A DNA stretch of 64,000 nt, taken from Bacillus altitudinis 41KF2b (GTDB lineage: Bacteria > Bacillota > Bacilli > Bacillales > Bacillaceae). The position numbers were made by a program, and so were the translations under genes. This document shows positions 10,448-17,291 of the stretch, in pieces. The stretch spans positions 1 to 64,000 of the forward strand of contig NZ_ASJC01000010.1 in assembly GCF_000691145.1 (NCBI RefSeq), given 5' to 3'. Below the pieces are notes generated by a model, which made no database searches, was not told where the DNA came from, and saw only the letters and a program-made list of their open reading frames with translations. Every line of letters starts with the position of its first letter. Within the stretch, counting starts at the first letter, position 1.

Positions 10448-10873
10448 ATGAAAAAAATGACGTTGCTCATATTTTTGGCTGTATTCAGTTTCAACGGATT
10501 TCTACCGCTAGGTGATGAAAGAGCTAAAGCAACGACTGGAGCAATGGTTCAGAATGTCATCGATTTAAAGGTGACAACCGATCGTTCAACTTATACTTCG
10601 CTTCATCCTCAGGTCAACGTCAACATGACAGCAACAACAAATGAAACACTTTATTATACAGCTACTGTTCGAAAACTTACTTTCCCAGTGACACCAGTCT
10701 TTACACACGAAGGGTCTATCTCTGGACAAAACGCTTTCGCAGCACCTACTCGTTTATTACTTCCTAACAGTGGATCAGCCAACTATGATGTTCATGTGAG
10801 TCTCTACAAAGATGCTTCACGTACAACCTTGATTGGTTATGATGTTGCAAACCCATTTACTGTTGTGAAATAA
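10448..10873 (+). CDS. Small secreted protein of unknown function
   Basis: 141 residues with a signal peptide (MKKMTLLIFLAVFSFNGFLP, likely cleaved before residue 30). The mature part is Thr/Val/Tyr-rich with alternating hydrophobics (VNVNMTATTNETLYYTATV; ANPFTVVK at the end), which suggests a single beta-sandwich domain. There are no Cys residues and no catalytic motif. A good ribosome site (AAAAGGGGGAATAG) precedes ATG 10448. I do not recognise the family. Its monocistronic setting between nos and acyP suggests a lineage insertion. Confidence 0.75.
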   Translation: MKKMTLLIFLAVFSFNGFLPLGDERAKATTGAMVQNVIDLKVTTDRSTYTSLHPQVNVNMTATTNETLYYTATVRKLTFPVTPVFTHEGSISGQNAFAAPTRLLLPNSGSANYDVHVSLYKDASRTTLIGYDVANPFTVVK

Positions 10874-10896
10874 AGGATACACATCAACTATCCTTT
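10871..10896. terminator. Bidirectional terminator
   Basis: AAAGGATA/TATCCTTT stem between the convergent secreted-protein gene and acyP; the arms supply A/T tracts on both strands. Confidence 0.6.
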
Positions 10897-11160
10897 AATC
10901 CGAAAGTCTTGATAATGGGCGAACTTGGTGAGCGGCTCCATGTCCAAATGTGTGACTTTTGAAAAAGGACTGCCTTTACGGACGGTGTCTAAAAAGTCAA
11001 AAACTTCCTGCTGCTCTCCTTCTACTTTTAACTCCACGTGACCCTCATCTGTGTTGCGTACCCAGCCTTTTATCCCTCGATTGAAGGCTTCTCCTTGAAC
11101 AAAATAACGAAAACCGACTCCTTGAACTCGTCCTTTTACAATAGCGTGATAATGAACCAA
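10888..11160 (-). CDS. acyP: Acylphosphatase
   Basis: 90-residue enzyme hydrolysing acyl phosphates. The signature GRVQGVGFRYFVQGEA contains the catalytic Arg, WVRNTDEGHVEL contains the catalytic Asn, and GSPFSKV is also conserved. A TTG at 11160 is 8 nt after AAAAAAGGAG and gives an N-terminus matching other acylphosphatases. ATG at 11166 would be only 2 nt from the ribosome site, and the 11211 start is not supported. Corresponds to B. subtilis yflL, and is divergent from yflK. Confidence 0.92.
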   Translation of the reverse strand: MVHYHAIVKGRVQGVGFRYFVQGEAFNRGIKGWVRNTDEGHVELKVEGEQQEVFDFLDTVRKGSPFSKVTHLDMEPLTKFAHYQDFRIKG

Positions 11161-11282
11161 TGTCATCTCTCCTTTTTTCTCATCGTACCATAACCTGCCT
11201 CGTTCCTTCACGTACCGACTATGATTTGACTGTCAAACCATGTAAAATAAAAGCAATCAGACAATCAAAGGAGATGGCGAGA

Positions 11283-11933
11283 GTGGGGCAGACAAGGTAC
11301 GACATCGAAGGAATTCAAGTAGGACAACCTATCACCACCTATGTGAATGGTAAAGAAATCAAAACAGCCATCAACAAAAAGCGTATTCACGAGCCTGTTT
11401 ATTTGAGTAAGCTCAATTTTGATGGAGATGGACAAGGTGATTTGGTCCATCACGGAGGTGATGATAAAGCCGTTTGCGTCTTTCCATATGATCACTATAC
11501 TTATTTTGAGCAATTTTTAGGGGTGCCGTTACAGGAGGCAGCCTTCGGTGAGAACGTGACCGTGCATCAGCTTGTAGAGACAGAAGTCCGTATTGGAGAT
11601 GTATTTCAGTTTGGGGAAGCGATTGTTGAGGTCAGCCAGCCAAGACAGCCATGTGTGAAGCTCTCTCTTAAGCATGGAAACATGAAGCTTGTGAAGGAAG
11701 TGCAGCAAACGGGATATACCGGTTTTTATTTGCGTGTGCTGAAAGAAGGAATGGTCTCTCCTGATGAAGCTCTTGTGTTAGTCGAAAAAGCGCCCCATCC
11801 CATCACAGTCCACGAAGTCAATGAAGTCAAATACCGTCAAGTAGATCAAAACAGGCTGAAAGCAGTTCTTGAAGTAGATGCCTTAGCAGATGTGGTCAGA
11901 AAATCTTTAGAAAAACGTGTTCAGCCCATATAA
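11283..11933 (+). CDS. yflK: MOSC-domain protein YflK (YiiM family)
   Basis: 216 residues, a stand-alone MOSC domain of the YiiM type. It contains GDLVHHGGDDKAVCVFPYDHY, FGENVTV and the conserved MOSC cysteine in VSQPRQPCVKLS, followed by a 3-alpha C-terminal domain. MOSC proteins act with the molybdenum cofactor; YiiM relatives reduce N-hydroxylated compounds such as 6-N-hydroxylaminopurine. GTG 11283 is 9 nt from AAAGGAG; ATG 11274 directly abuts the ribosome site. Same order as in B. subtilis (yflM-yflL-yflK-yflJ). Confidence 0.88.
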   Translation: MGQTRYDIEGIQVGQPITTYVNGKEIKTAINKKRIHEPVYLSKLNFDGDGQGDLVHHGGDDKAVCVFPYDHYTYFEQFLGVPLQEAAFGENVTVHQLVETEVRIGDVFQFGEAIVEVSQPRQPCVKLSLKHGNMKLVKEVQQTGYTGFYLRVLKEGMVSPDEALVLVEKAPHPITVHEVNEVKYRQVDQNRLKAVLEVDALADVVRKSLEKRVQPI

Positions 11934-11935
11934 AA

Positions 11936-11967
11936 AAGCCGTACATCTGATATGGATGTACGGCTTT
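11936..11967 (+). terminator. yflK terminator
   Basis: 12-bp stem AAGCCGTACATC/GATGTACGGCTT with a short loop and TTTT. Confidence 0.85.
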
Positions 11968-11974
11968 TCAACAT

Positions 11975-12112
11975 TTAAGAGCTCGTTTTCTTTTGCTCAA
12001 GAAGATTTGCAAGGAAATAAGTTTTAAAGCTTTGAAGCTTTCTTCCTTCATGCTTGGTCACACCAAGCTTCTTTAATTCTTCGACATACCAGCCTTTGCT
12101 ACCATAATGCAT
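11975..12112 (-). CDS. yflJ: Small conserved protein YflJ
   Basis: 45 residues, beginning MHYGSKGWYVEELKKLGVTK and ending LLEQKKTSS. The position (after yflK, before mapB) and sequence match B. subtilis YflJ. It is basic with a predicted helical core (EELKKLGVTKHEGRKLQSFK) and no membrane segment. ATG 12112 follows AAAGGAG with a gap of about 10 nt. Function unknown; DNA or RNA contact is conceivable from its charge. Confidence 0.85.
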   Translation of the reverse strand: MHYGSKGWYVEELKKLGVTKHEGRKLQSFKTYFLANLLEQKKTSS

Positions 12113-12246
12113 GATAGAAAACTCCTTTCAATGGAAACTGCCTGCATTGTAACATCTCAAAAAAGGACGTGAAAAGTGTGCAGGTGTTTAGAAATGAAAA
12201 CTGATTCTATCTGCCTATGATCCATGTATATGCTGGAAATAATCAT

Positions 12247-12408
12247 TTATGAATTTGGCGGGTTGAGGGTAACGATGATCATGCCGACTGTCATAATCAT
12301 GATGACAATCCCGAGGTAGGTCATCATGGATTGTTTTTTCTTAATACCTACAACCGTTAAAATAATACTTTCAATAAAGAAGATAACACCGATGATGATG
12401 AACCACAT
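12247..12408 (-). CDS. Small two-helix membrane protein
   Basis: 53 residues: [20 protein letters not shown], a short basic loop GIKKKQSM, then a second hydrophobic helix [19 protein letters not shown]. The basic loop predicts both ends outside or a hairpin with the loop in the cytoplasm. The ATG is preceded by AAAGGGG at about 11 nt. It lies where small genes (yflI/yflH) occur in B. subtilis, but I cannot assign it to either. Function unknown. Confidence 0.65.
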   Translation of the reverse strand: MWFIIIGVIFFIESIILTVVGIKKKQSMMTYLGIVIMIMTVGMIIVTLNPPNS

Positions 12409-12486
12409 ATCAAATAAGACCCCTTTCGCATATCTTTGCCTATTTTACCACAGGCATTTTTGTTTAGTCGTGACAGATTCGTGAAA

Positions 12487-12506
12487 GGGTTTGTCTACAC
12501 GCTGAA
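12487..12506. repeat. Solo end of the long-hairpin repeat element
   Basis: Its reverse complement TTCAGCGTGTAGACAAACCC matches 45960-45979, the left end of the long hairpin element, at 19 of 20 positions. It lies just downstream of mapB, beside a GC-rich hairpin at 12509-12528. Confidence 0.65.
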
Positions 12507-12508
12507 AC

Positions 12509-12528
12509 CCCCTCCAGTGAAGGAGGGG
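12509..12528. terminator. Hairpin downstream of mapB
   Basis: CCCCTCC/GGAGGGG stem with a 6-nt loop, 11 nt beyond the mapB stop on the minus strand. The following T run is only three long, so termination is likely but not certain. Confidence 0.55.
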
Positions 12529-12538
12529 ACCCGCTTAC

Positions 12539-13288
12539 TTACAGCTTTGTTAAAATAATCGGTTCGTCTTTTGTGATCACAATCGTATGTTCAATCTGTG
12601 CGACCAGGCTCTTATCAGGTGTTTTAAATGTCCAGCCGTCATCCGCTTGATATATCGATTCAGCATTTGTTGAAATAAAAGGTTCAAAGGCGATGACTGT
12701 CCCATTCTTAAACAAAGCATTATCGAATGGATCATAATAGTTCAAAATATGGTTAGGTGCTTCATGCAGGCTTTTCCCAATGCCGTGTCCTGTCAGGTTT
12801 TTAATGACGGTAAATCCTTGTTCTTTGGCTGTATTGTAGACTGCACGGCCAATTTGATTTTGTCTTTTTCCGGCTTTCGCGTGCTTTAATCCTTCAAGGA
12901 ATGCATCCTCTGCACACTGGCATAATGCTTCAAGACGAGCATCTCCTGTACCTAAAACGAATGAAATCCCAGTATCGGAATAATATCCATCAAGCTCTGC
13001 TGAGATATCAATATTAATAAGGTCGCCCTCTTGTAAAATGGTTTTTTCACTTGGAATGCCATGTGCGACTTCATCATTGACACTGATGCAAGTCGTACCG
13101 GGGAAATCATATTCTTTTTCAGGAGCTGAATTGGCTCCATGCTCTTCTAATATTTTTTTCCCAATCAAATCTAATTCTTTTGTAGACATGCCTGGTTTCG
13201 CTTGGCTTTTCATTTCTTCTCTTGCCAAAGCGACAATTCGGCCGACTTTTTTTAAGGCTTCTAACTCATGATCATGTTTGACAATCAC
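12539..13288 (-). CDS. mapB: Methionine aminopeptidase, second copy (MapB/YflG)
   Basis: 249-residue type I methionine aminopeptidase that removes the initiator Met. The five metal ligands of the pita-bread fold are visible: Asp in NIDISAELDGYYSDTG (two Asp), His in GHGIGKSLHEAP, Glu in AFEPF and Glu in AQIEHTIV. There is no N-terminal zinc-finger extension. GTG start, MIVKHDHELEALKKVGRIVA. B. subtilis carries this enzyme as a second copy to the essential Map in the ribosomal cluster, next to nagP (yflF), as here. Confidence 0.94.
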   Translation of the reverse strand: MIVKHDHELEALKKVGRIVALAREEMKSQAKPGMSTKELDLIGKKILEEHGANSAPEKEYDFPGTTCISVNDEVAHGIPSEKTILQEGDLINIDISAELDGYYSDTGISFVLGTGDARLEALCQCAEDAFLEGLKHAKAGKRQNQIGRAVYNTAKEQGFTVIKNLTGHGIGKSLHEAPNHILNYYDPFDNALFKNGTVIAFEPFISTNAESIYQADDGWTFKTPDKSLVAQIEHTIVITKDEPIILTKL

Positions 13289-13385
13289 TGTTCATTCCCG
13301 CTTTCTATAACTTCATTCTATTCAATAGCTTACCACATTTTACGCCAAAAGAGTAAAGGCTGAGATTTGGGTGAGATGTGGACAA

Positions 13386-13401
13386 ATTGGTATAGATAAC
13401 T
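13386..13401 (+). promoter_or_regulatory. NagR-type dre operator upstream of nagP
   Basis: ATTGGTATAGATAACT closely resembles the 16-bp dre sites of the GntR/HutC regulator NagR (YvoA), which control nagP and nagAB in B. subtilis and are released by GlcN-6-P/GlcNAc-6-P. It is located 78 nt before the nagP start. Confidence 0.75.
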
Positions 13402-13478
13402 AGATGTGCATATGATATATTTTTTATGAACATCATGAGAGATTTGTTCATGATGATGACGAAGGGGGGAGAAATAAG

Positions 13479-14843
13479 ATGGTGTTTCAGTTTTTTCAAA
13501 AGTTAGGAAAATCATTTATGCTTCCAATCGCTGTGCTTCCTGCAGCGGGTATCATTTTGGCTATTGGGCGGGAAGATGTATTCAACATCCCGTTTATTCA
13601 TGCGGCAGGAAATGCAATTTTTGCGAATTTGGCTTTAATTTTTGCTATGGGTGTAGCGATTGGTATTTCAAAGGATGGTAACGGAGCAGCGGCGTTATCT
13701 GGAGCGATCTCTTATTTTATTTTGTCAGCTGGTACCACATCGATCAATTCGACCAACAATATGGGGGTATTGGGTGGTATTTTGTGCGGACTTTTGGCAG
13801 GTTACGTTTACAATAAATTTAAGGACACGAAACTGCCTGAATACTTAGGTTTCTTTAGTGGAAGACGGCTTGTGCCTATTATGACAGCACTTTTTACCAT
13901 TCTATTAGCAGCCGTTTTTGGATATGTATGGCCTCCAATTCAAAGTGTGATCAATGATTTAGGGGAGTGGATTTTAAGTCTTGGAGCAACGGGTGCCGGG
14001 CTGTTTGGCTTCTTTAACCGCTTGCTCATTCCATTAGGACTTCACCATGTGCTGAATAATCTATTTTGGTTTCAATTCGGTGAATTCAGCGGAGCGACAG
14101 GTGATTTAGCGCGGTTCTTCAAAGGCGATCCAAGTGCAGGTGTCTTTATGACTGGTTTCTTCCCAGTGATGATGTTTGGGCTGCCGGCGGCATGTCTCGC
14201 GATGATTGTGACAGCAAAGCCTGAAAAACGAAAAGCAACAGCCGGTCTTATGATTGGAATGGCACTGACGTCATTTATTACAGGGATCACAGAACCAATT
14301 GAATTCTCATTTATGTTTTTATCTCCACTTTTATATGGTGTTCATGCGATATTAACGGGTCTTTCGCTCTTTATTGTCAACACCTTAGGCATTCATAGCG
14401 GTTTCGCTTTTTCAGCCGGTGCGATTGATTACGTTTTAAGTTTTGGAATTGCGCAAAAACCAATTCTGTTACTTGTGGTTGGGGTCATCTATGGCGTGAT
14501 TTACTTTGTTGTTTTCTATTTCCTGATTAAATTGTTAAAGCTAAAAACACCGGGCAGGGAAGATGATGACATCGAAGATATCCCAGGGGATGATACACAT
14601 ACTGCCGGAGCAAGTATGCTCGTAGAGGGACTAGGCGGCAAAGGCAATATCACCACAATTGACCATTGTGCGACCCGTCTTCGTTTAACAGTAGAAGATA
14701 CAGATTTATTAAATGAAGGTACATTGAAAAAAGCAGGTGCCAAAGGGGTACTGACGTCAGGAAAAACTTCTGTACAAATCATCATTGGAACAAATGTCGA
14801 ATTTGTCGCCGATGATCTTCGCAAGGAAGTCGCTCGGGACTAA
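13479..14843 (+). CDS. nagP: N-acetylglucosamine PTS transporter, EIICB (NagP)
   Basis: 454 residues. The EIIC membrane domain (about 1-350; MLPIAVLPAAGIILAIGRED, GLHHVLNNLFWFQ and GITEPIEFSFMF are typical of the glucose/GlcNAc branch) is joined by an acidic linker to an EIIB domain whose phospho-accepting Cys is about residue 397 in DHCATRLRLTVED. It has no EIIA, so it relies on one encoded elsewhere. It imports and phosphorylates GlcNAc. RBS GAAGGGGGGAG. Control by a NagR-type site is indicated at 13386-13401. Confidence 0.95.
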   Translation: MVFQFFQKLGKSFMLPIAVLPAAGIILAIGREDVFNIPFIHAAGNAIFANLALIFAMGVAIGISKDGNGAAALSGAISYFILSAGTTSINSTNNMGVLGGILCGLLAGYVYNKFKDTKLPEYLGFFSGRRLVPIMTALFTILLAAVFGYVWPPIQSVINDLGEWILSLGATGAGLFGFFNRLLIPLGLHHVLNNLFWFQFGEFSGATGDLARFFKGDPSAGVFMTGFFPVMMFGLPAACLAMIVTAKPEKRKATAGLMIGMALTSFITGITEPIEFSFMFLSPLLYGVHAILTGLSLFIVNTLGIHSGFAFSAGAIDYVLSFGIAQKPILLLVVGVIYGVIYFVVFYFLIKLLKLKTPGREDDDIEDIPGDDTHTAGASMLVEGLGGKGNITTIDHCATRLRLTVEDTDLLNEGTLKKAGAKGVLTSGKTSVQIIIGTNVEFVADDLRKEVARD

Positions 14844-14845
14844 AA

Positions 14846-14884
14846 AAAGCGTTCAGCCAGATCAAATGGGCTGAACGTTTTTTT
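14846..14884. terminator. nagP terminator (bidirectional)
   Basis: Stem AGCGTTCAGCC/GGGCTGAACGTT with A and T tracts on both sides; it also serves the convergent DUF817 remnant. Confidence 0.85.
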
Positions 14885-15120
14885 GTTTTCGCTGTTCGAT
14901 CACCAGTACAATGCTGATGACAACAAGTAAAAACCATGAACTGATTTTACCAAGATGGACGAGAGACCAAGCATGCTGCTGATTTGGATATTGCCATGCT
15001 CCTAAAAAGGTCGTGACATTTTCGGCCACCCAAATAAAAAAGCCAATCAGCAAAAACGAGATAACAAGCGGCATACGAAAGGTCGATGAACCGACCTGAA
15101 AGGAAACGGCTGTTTTTGGA
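14862..15120 (-). pseudogene. C-terminal remnant of a DUF817 membrane protein
   Basis: An open frame of 97 codons (14862-15155) whose last ~75 residues (MPLVISFLLIGFFIWVAENV, then FLGAWQYPNQQHAWSLVHLG and KISSWFLLVVIS) are the recognisable C-terminus of DUF817 integral membrane proteins, which are normally about 270 residues long. The N-terminal two thirds are missing. Upstream of about 15100 the sequence changes to AT-rich DNA holding a plus-strand gene. No ribosome site precedes the frame. I read it as a gene truncated by the insertion or deletion that brought in the neighbour. Confidence 0.75.
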
Positions 15121-15220
15121 GACTCAACAATTAGGAGCAAAAAAATCACATTCACCCTTATATTTTAAATATAATTTTGGTATATTTGTATTTATTTTGA
15201 TTAAATTTAAGGAGAAAAAT

Positions 15221-15688
15221 ATGAAAATTAAAAAAGTCATTCTTCTATCAACCATATTCATTCTATTTATTACCGCAACATGCGTAATAATTTATGCGAA
15301 AAACAATTACCCAAAATTCATGGGTGAAAGTAAAGATAAGTATTGGAAAGCAGAACTAACGAGAAGTGACAAGACAAGTATAGGCCCAAACTATTATTTG
15401 GAACTTTATTGGAAAGGGAACGAAAATATAGAAAAAGAAATAAAAATTAAAACATTAAAACTAAAAATAGATGGAAAAGTATATGAAGAAAATGAGAACT
15501 ATGATTTGGCGGAATATGCCACAGATAAATCTGAAAATGCTCCAGATCATATAACAACATTTGATTTCATACCAGAAGAAAAAATAAAAGGACACAAATT
15601 AGAAATAGAGATAGAGTGGAAAAATCAAGATTCTGAAAAGTCATCTAATATAAAAATAAAAGAAAAAAACATAGTAAATCTTAATTAA
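15221..15688 (+). CDS. AT-rich membrane-anchored/secreted protein of unknown function
   Basis: 155 residues. The N-terminus MKIKKVILLSTIFILFITAT is a signal anchor, followed by a Lys/Glu-rich extracellular part with alternating beta strands (YYLELYWKGN, KTLKLKIDGKVYEENENY, HKLEIEIEWKNQ). Strong ribosome site AAGGAGAAAAAT before ATG 15221. Codon use is far more A-rich than in its neighbours (runs of aaa/ata codons), a sign of recent transfer, and the gene abuts a truncated DUF817 gene. I do not recognise the family. Confidence 0.7.
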   Translation: MKIKKVILLSTIFILFITATCVIIYAKNNYPKFMGESKDKYWKAELTRSDKTSIGPNYYLELYWKGNENIEKEIKIKTLKLKIDGKVYEENENYDLAEYATDKSENAPDHITTFDFIPEEKIKGHKLEIEIEWKNQDSEKSSNIKIKEKNIVNLN

Positions 15689-15712
15689 TAAGATCTTTGT
15701 TAACAAAGACAA

Positions 15713-15740
15713 AAAAGCAGGCTCCAGTCAGCCTGCTTTT
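15713..15740 (+). terminator. Terminator of the AT-rich gene
   Basis: AAAAGCAGGCT/AGCCTGCTTTT stem, 6-nt loop; the arms provide an A tract and T tract. Confidence 0.8.
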
Positions 15741-15749
15741 CCTTAGCAA

Positions 15750-15857
15750 CTATGTAATTATTGATACCAACAGCCAATGCGCAATGACTTCAAAAGTCTC
15801 ATTAGTTACCTCATCATCTTCAATCCAGATCAGATCCCAGCCTCTGCAATAATGTTT
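15750..15857 (-). pseudogene. Possible gene remnant
   Basis: A minus-strand frame of 35 codons without a start, reading CRGWDLIWIEDDEVTNETF then EVIAHWLL before a TAG. The composition is protein-like (Trp, acidic patch), but there is no start codon or ribosome site. Probably the tail of a gene lost in the same rearrangement that truncated the DUF817 gene. Family not recognised. Confidence 0.35.
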
Positions 15858-15963
15858 TCATACAAAATGTAACCCCTTTTCACTGTCTGAAATAACTTAG
15901 ACGGTGATAACAAGAGAAAAGTTTACCTCAACTAGATATTCATGAACAATTTGTGAATATATA

Positions 15964-15979
15964 TGTGAAAAGGATCACA
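15964..15979. promoter_or_regulatory. Fnr/CRP-type dyad 1
   Basis: TGTGA-N6-TCACA, the Fnr box consensus of Bacillus, centred 27 nt upstream of a TATAAT at 15996-16001. That is close to the -41.5 position used by activators, depending on the exact start site. Confidence 0.6.
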
Positions 15980-15995
15980 AATGTATATTAAGTAG

Positions 15996-16001
15996 TATAA
16001 T
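15996..16001 (+). promoter_or_regulatory. -10 box of the DoxX-family gene
   Basis: Perfect TATAAT in GTAGTATAATAAG. No good -35 hexamer at 17 nt, consistent with an activator-dependent promoter. Confidence 0.55.
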
Positions 16002-16017
16002 AAGATCATAAAGAGAA

Positions 16018-16033
16018 TGTGAAATATTTCACA
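16018..16033. promoter_or_regulatory. Fnr/CRP-type dyad 2
   Basis: Perfect palindrome TGTGAAATATTTCACA, again TGTGA-N6-TCACA, lying between the predicted start site and the ribosome site of the DoxX-family gene. Bound here, a regulator would repress. Confidence 0.6.
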
Positions 16034-16055
16034 TAATTTAAAAGGAGGCATCATC

Positions 16056-16559
16056 ATGTTTACAAAATTCTTACAAACGAATGTATGGGCAGCCGTTATT
16101 CTCTTGGCAGCAAGACTTTATATCGGATGGACTTGGCTGACATCTGGTATTGGAAAACTAACAGGTGGATTCGATGCATCAGGATATTTGCAATTTGCCA
16201 TAGCTGAACCTGTTGTGAAAGATGGACATCTTGTTTATCCGTTCTATGTCTGGTTTTTAGAAAATGTCGCGTTGCCAAATGCCGGACTCTTCAGTGCCAT
16301 GGTCATGTGGGGAGAAATCTTAGTTGGTCTAGGACTAATTGTTGGATTGTTTACAACAACGGCAGCCTTTTTTGGAAGCGTGATGAATGTCTCTTTCTTA
16401 CTAGCTGGAACCGTCTCTGTTAACCCGCTTCTTCTTCTGATCGCCGTCTTCATTATGGCAGCGAAAGGAAATGCCGGAAAACTTGGCCTTGATTATGTAG
16501 CAGGTCCAGTCCTTAAGAGAAAACTGAAAAGAAAGCCGCATTTAGAAGTGGCATCTTAA
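16056..16559 (+). CDS. DoxX-family membrane protein
   Basis: 167 residues, four hydrophobic helices. DoxX signature near the N-terminus (LLAARLYIGWTWLTSGIGKL), then a periplasmic/extracellular insert, FSAMVMWGEILVGLGLIVGL and FFGSVMNVSFLLAGTVSVNP, with a basic C-terminal tail. DoxX relatives include quinone-linked oxidoreductase subunits and B. subtilis CatD; the exact substrate is unknown. Strong ribosome site AAAAGGAGG. Two TGTGA-N6-TCACA dyads in the promoter region suggest control by an Fnr/CRP-family regulator, hence oxygen or redox control (inference). Confidence 0.85.
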   Translation: MFTKFLQTNVWAAVILLAARLYIGWTWLTSGIGKLTGGFDASGYLQFAIAEPVVKDGHLVYPFYVWFLENVALPNAGLFSAMVMWGEILVGLGLIVGLFTTTAAFFGSVMNVSFLLAGTVSVNPLLLLIAVFIMAAKGNAGKLGLDYVAGPVLKRKLKRKPHLEVAS

Positions 16560-16565
16560 TAAAAG

Positions 16566-16598
16566 AAAGCATCCTGAGCGAAAACTCAGGATGCTTTT
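16566..16598. terminator. Bidirectional terminator
   Basis: GCATCCTGAG/CTCAGGATGC stem with a CGAAAA loop between the DoxX gene and the convergent DUF4309 gene; T run on the plus strand. Confidence 0.85.
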
Positions 16599-16601
16599 TA
16601 T

Positions 16602-17189
16602 TTAGGAACCGGCTTTGATGAGGTTAATATGCACCACAGTCAGCTCGTGCTGACTGATATCTGGATCATGTCCGACGATAAATTCGAGCTCATAATTACC
16701 GGTCTGATAAACGTATTTCTTCTCTTTTGTTTGCGGGATGGTGCTGACTGAATCTGCTGGTCCAAGCTGTTTCTTTAATAGGGAAGGAGTCATTCCTCCG
16801 ATATTCGTTTCTTTTTCTACATTTGTTCCAAAATAACGGATTTCGTTAATCTTGCCTTTTTTGTCATAGTGAAAAGCAAATCCAGGGTTGCCCATTTCGG
16901 CATGATACAAATCAAAGCCGCTTTGACCCGTTTCTGGATAAGGCTGTCCTAGTTTATGCCGAACGTCTTTTTTTGTTTGAACCCCTATTTTGAGTCCTTC
17001 TGCATAGTATGGCATTTGTCCTTTATGCGCCAGCTGATAGATGCTGTTTAGCGCTGCATTCGGCCCTTGAGGAATGGACTGTTCTGCCTGCGTTTGGGTC
17101 ATGGCGTGCGCTGAAATCGCCGGGCTGAAAGCAAATAAGGTGGAAGAAGCGAGTGAAGCGGTCACAACAAAAGCTGCTGTTTTTTTCAT
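16602..17189 (-). CDS. Secreted DUF4309 (YjgB-like) protein
   Basis: 195 residues with a signal peptide cleaved after AHA (about 29). The mature domain contains IYQLAHKGQMPYYAEGLKIG, KKDVRHKLGQPYPE, FAFHYDKKGKINEIRYFG and LELE-type strands, typical of DUF4309 proteins such as B. subtilis YjgB, where each half has a G-x-P motif after a helix (KLGQPYP, QLGPADS). Extracellular; function not established. RBS GAAGGAGGGATTG. Confidence 0.8.
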   Translation of the reverse strand: MKKTAAFVVTASLASSTLFAFSPAISAHAMTQTQAEQSIPQGPNAALNSIYQLAHKGQMPYYAEGLKIGVQTKKDVRHKLGQPYPETGQSGFDLYHAEMGNPGFAFHYDKKGKINEIRYFGTNVEKETNIGGMTPSLLKKQLGPADSVSTIPQTKEKKYVYQTGNYELEFIVGHDPDISQHELTVVHINLIKAGS

Positions 17190-17243
17190 GATTAATCAAT
17201 CCCTCCTTCTTCAACTATACCCGGTGTCATGCGGATCAAACGT

Positions 17244-17280
17244 AAAAAGCCCCAGCTGATCTTGGATCGGCTGGGGCCTT
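17244..17280 (-). terminator. ltaS terminator
   Basis: GGCCCCAGCC/GGCTGGGGCC-type stem (AGCCCCAGC ... GGCTGGGGCC on plus) followed on the minus strand by TTTTT. It precedes the DUF4309 gene. Confidence 0.8.
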
Positions 17281-17291
17281 AAATGAGAAAG

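Noticed and set aside
15086-15220. Upstream extension of the AT-rich gene (200-codon frame)
   Set aside because: The first 45 codons run over the DUF817 remnant; AAGGAG and the signal-anchor start fit ATG 15221.
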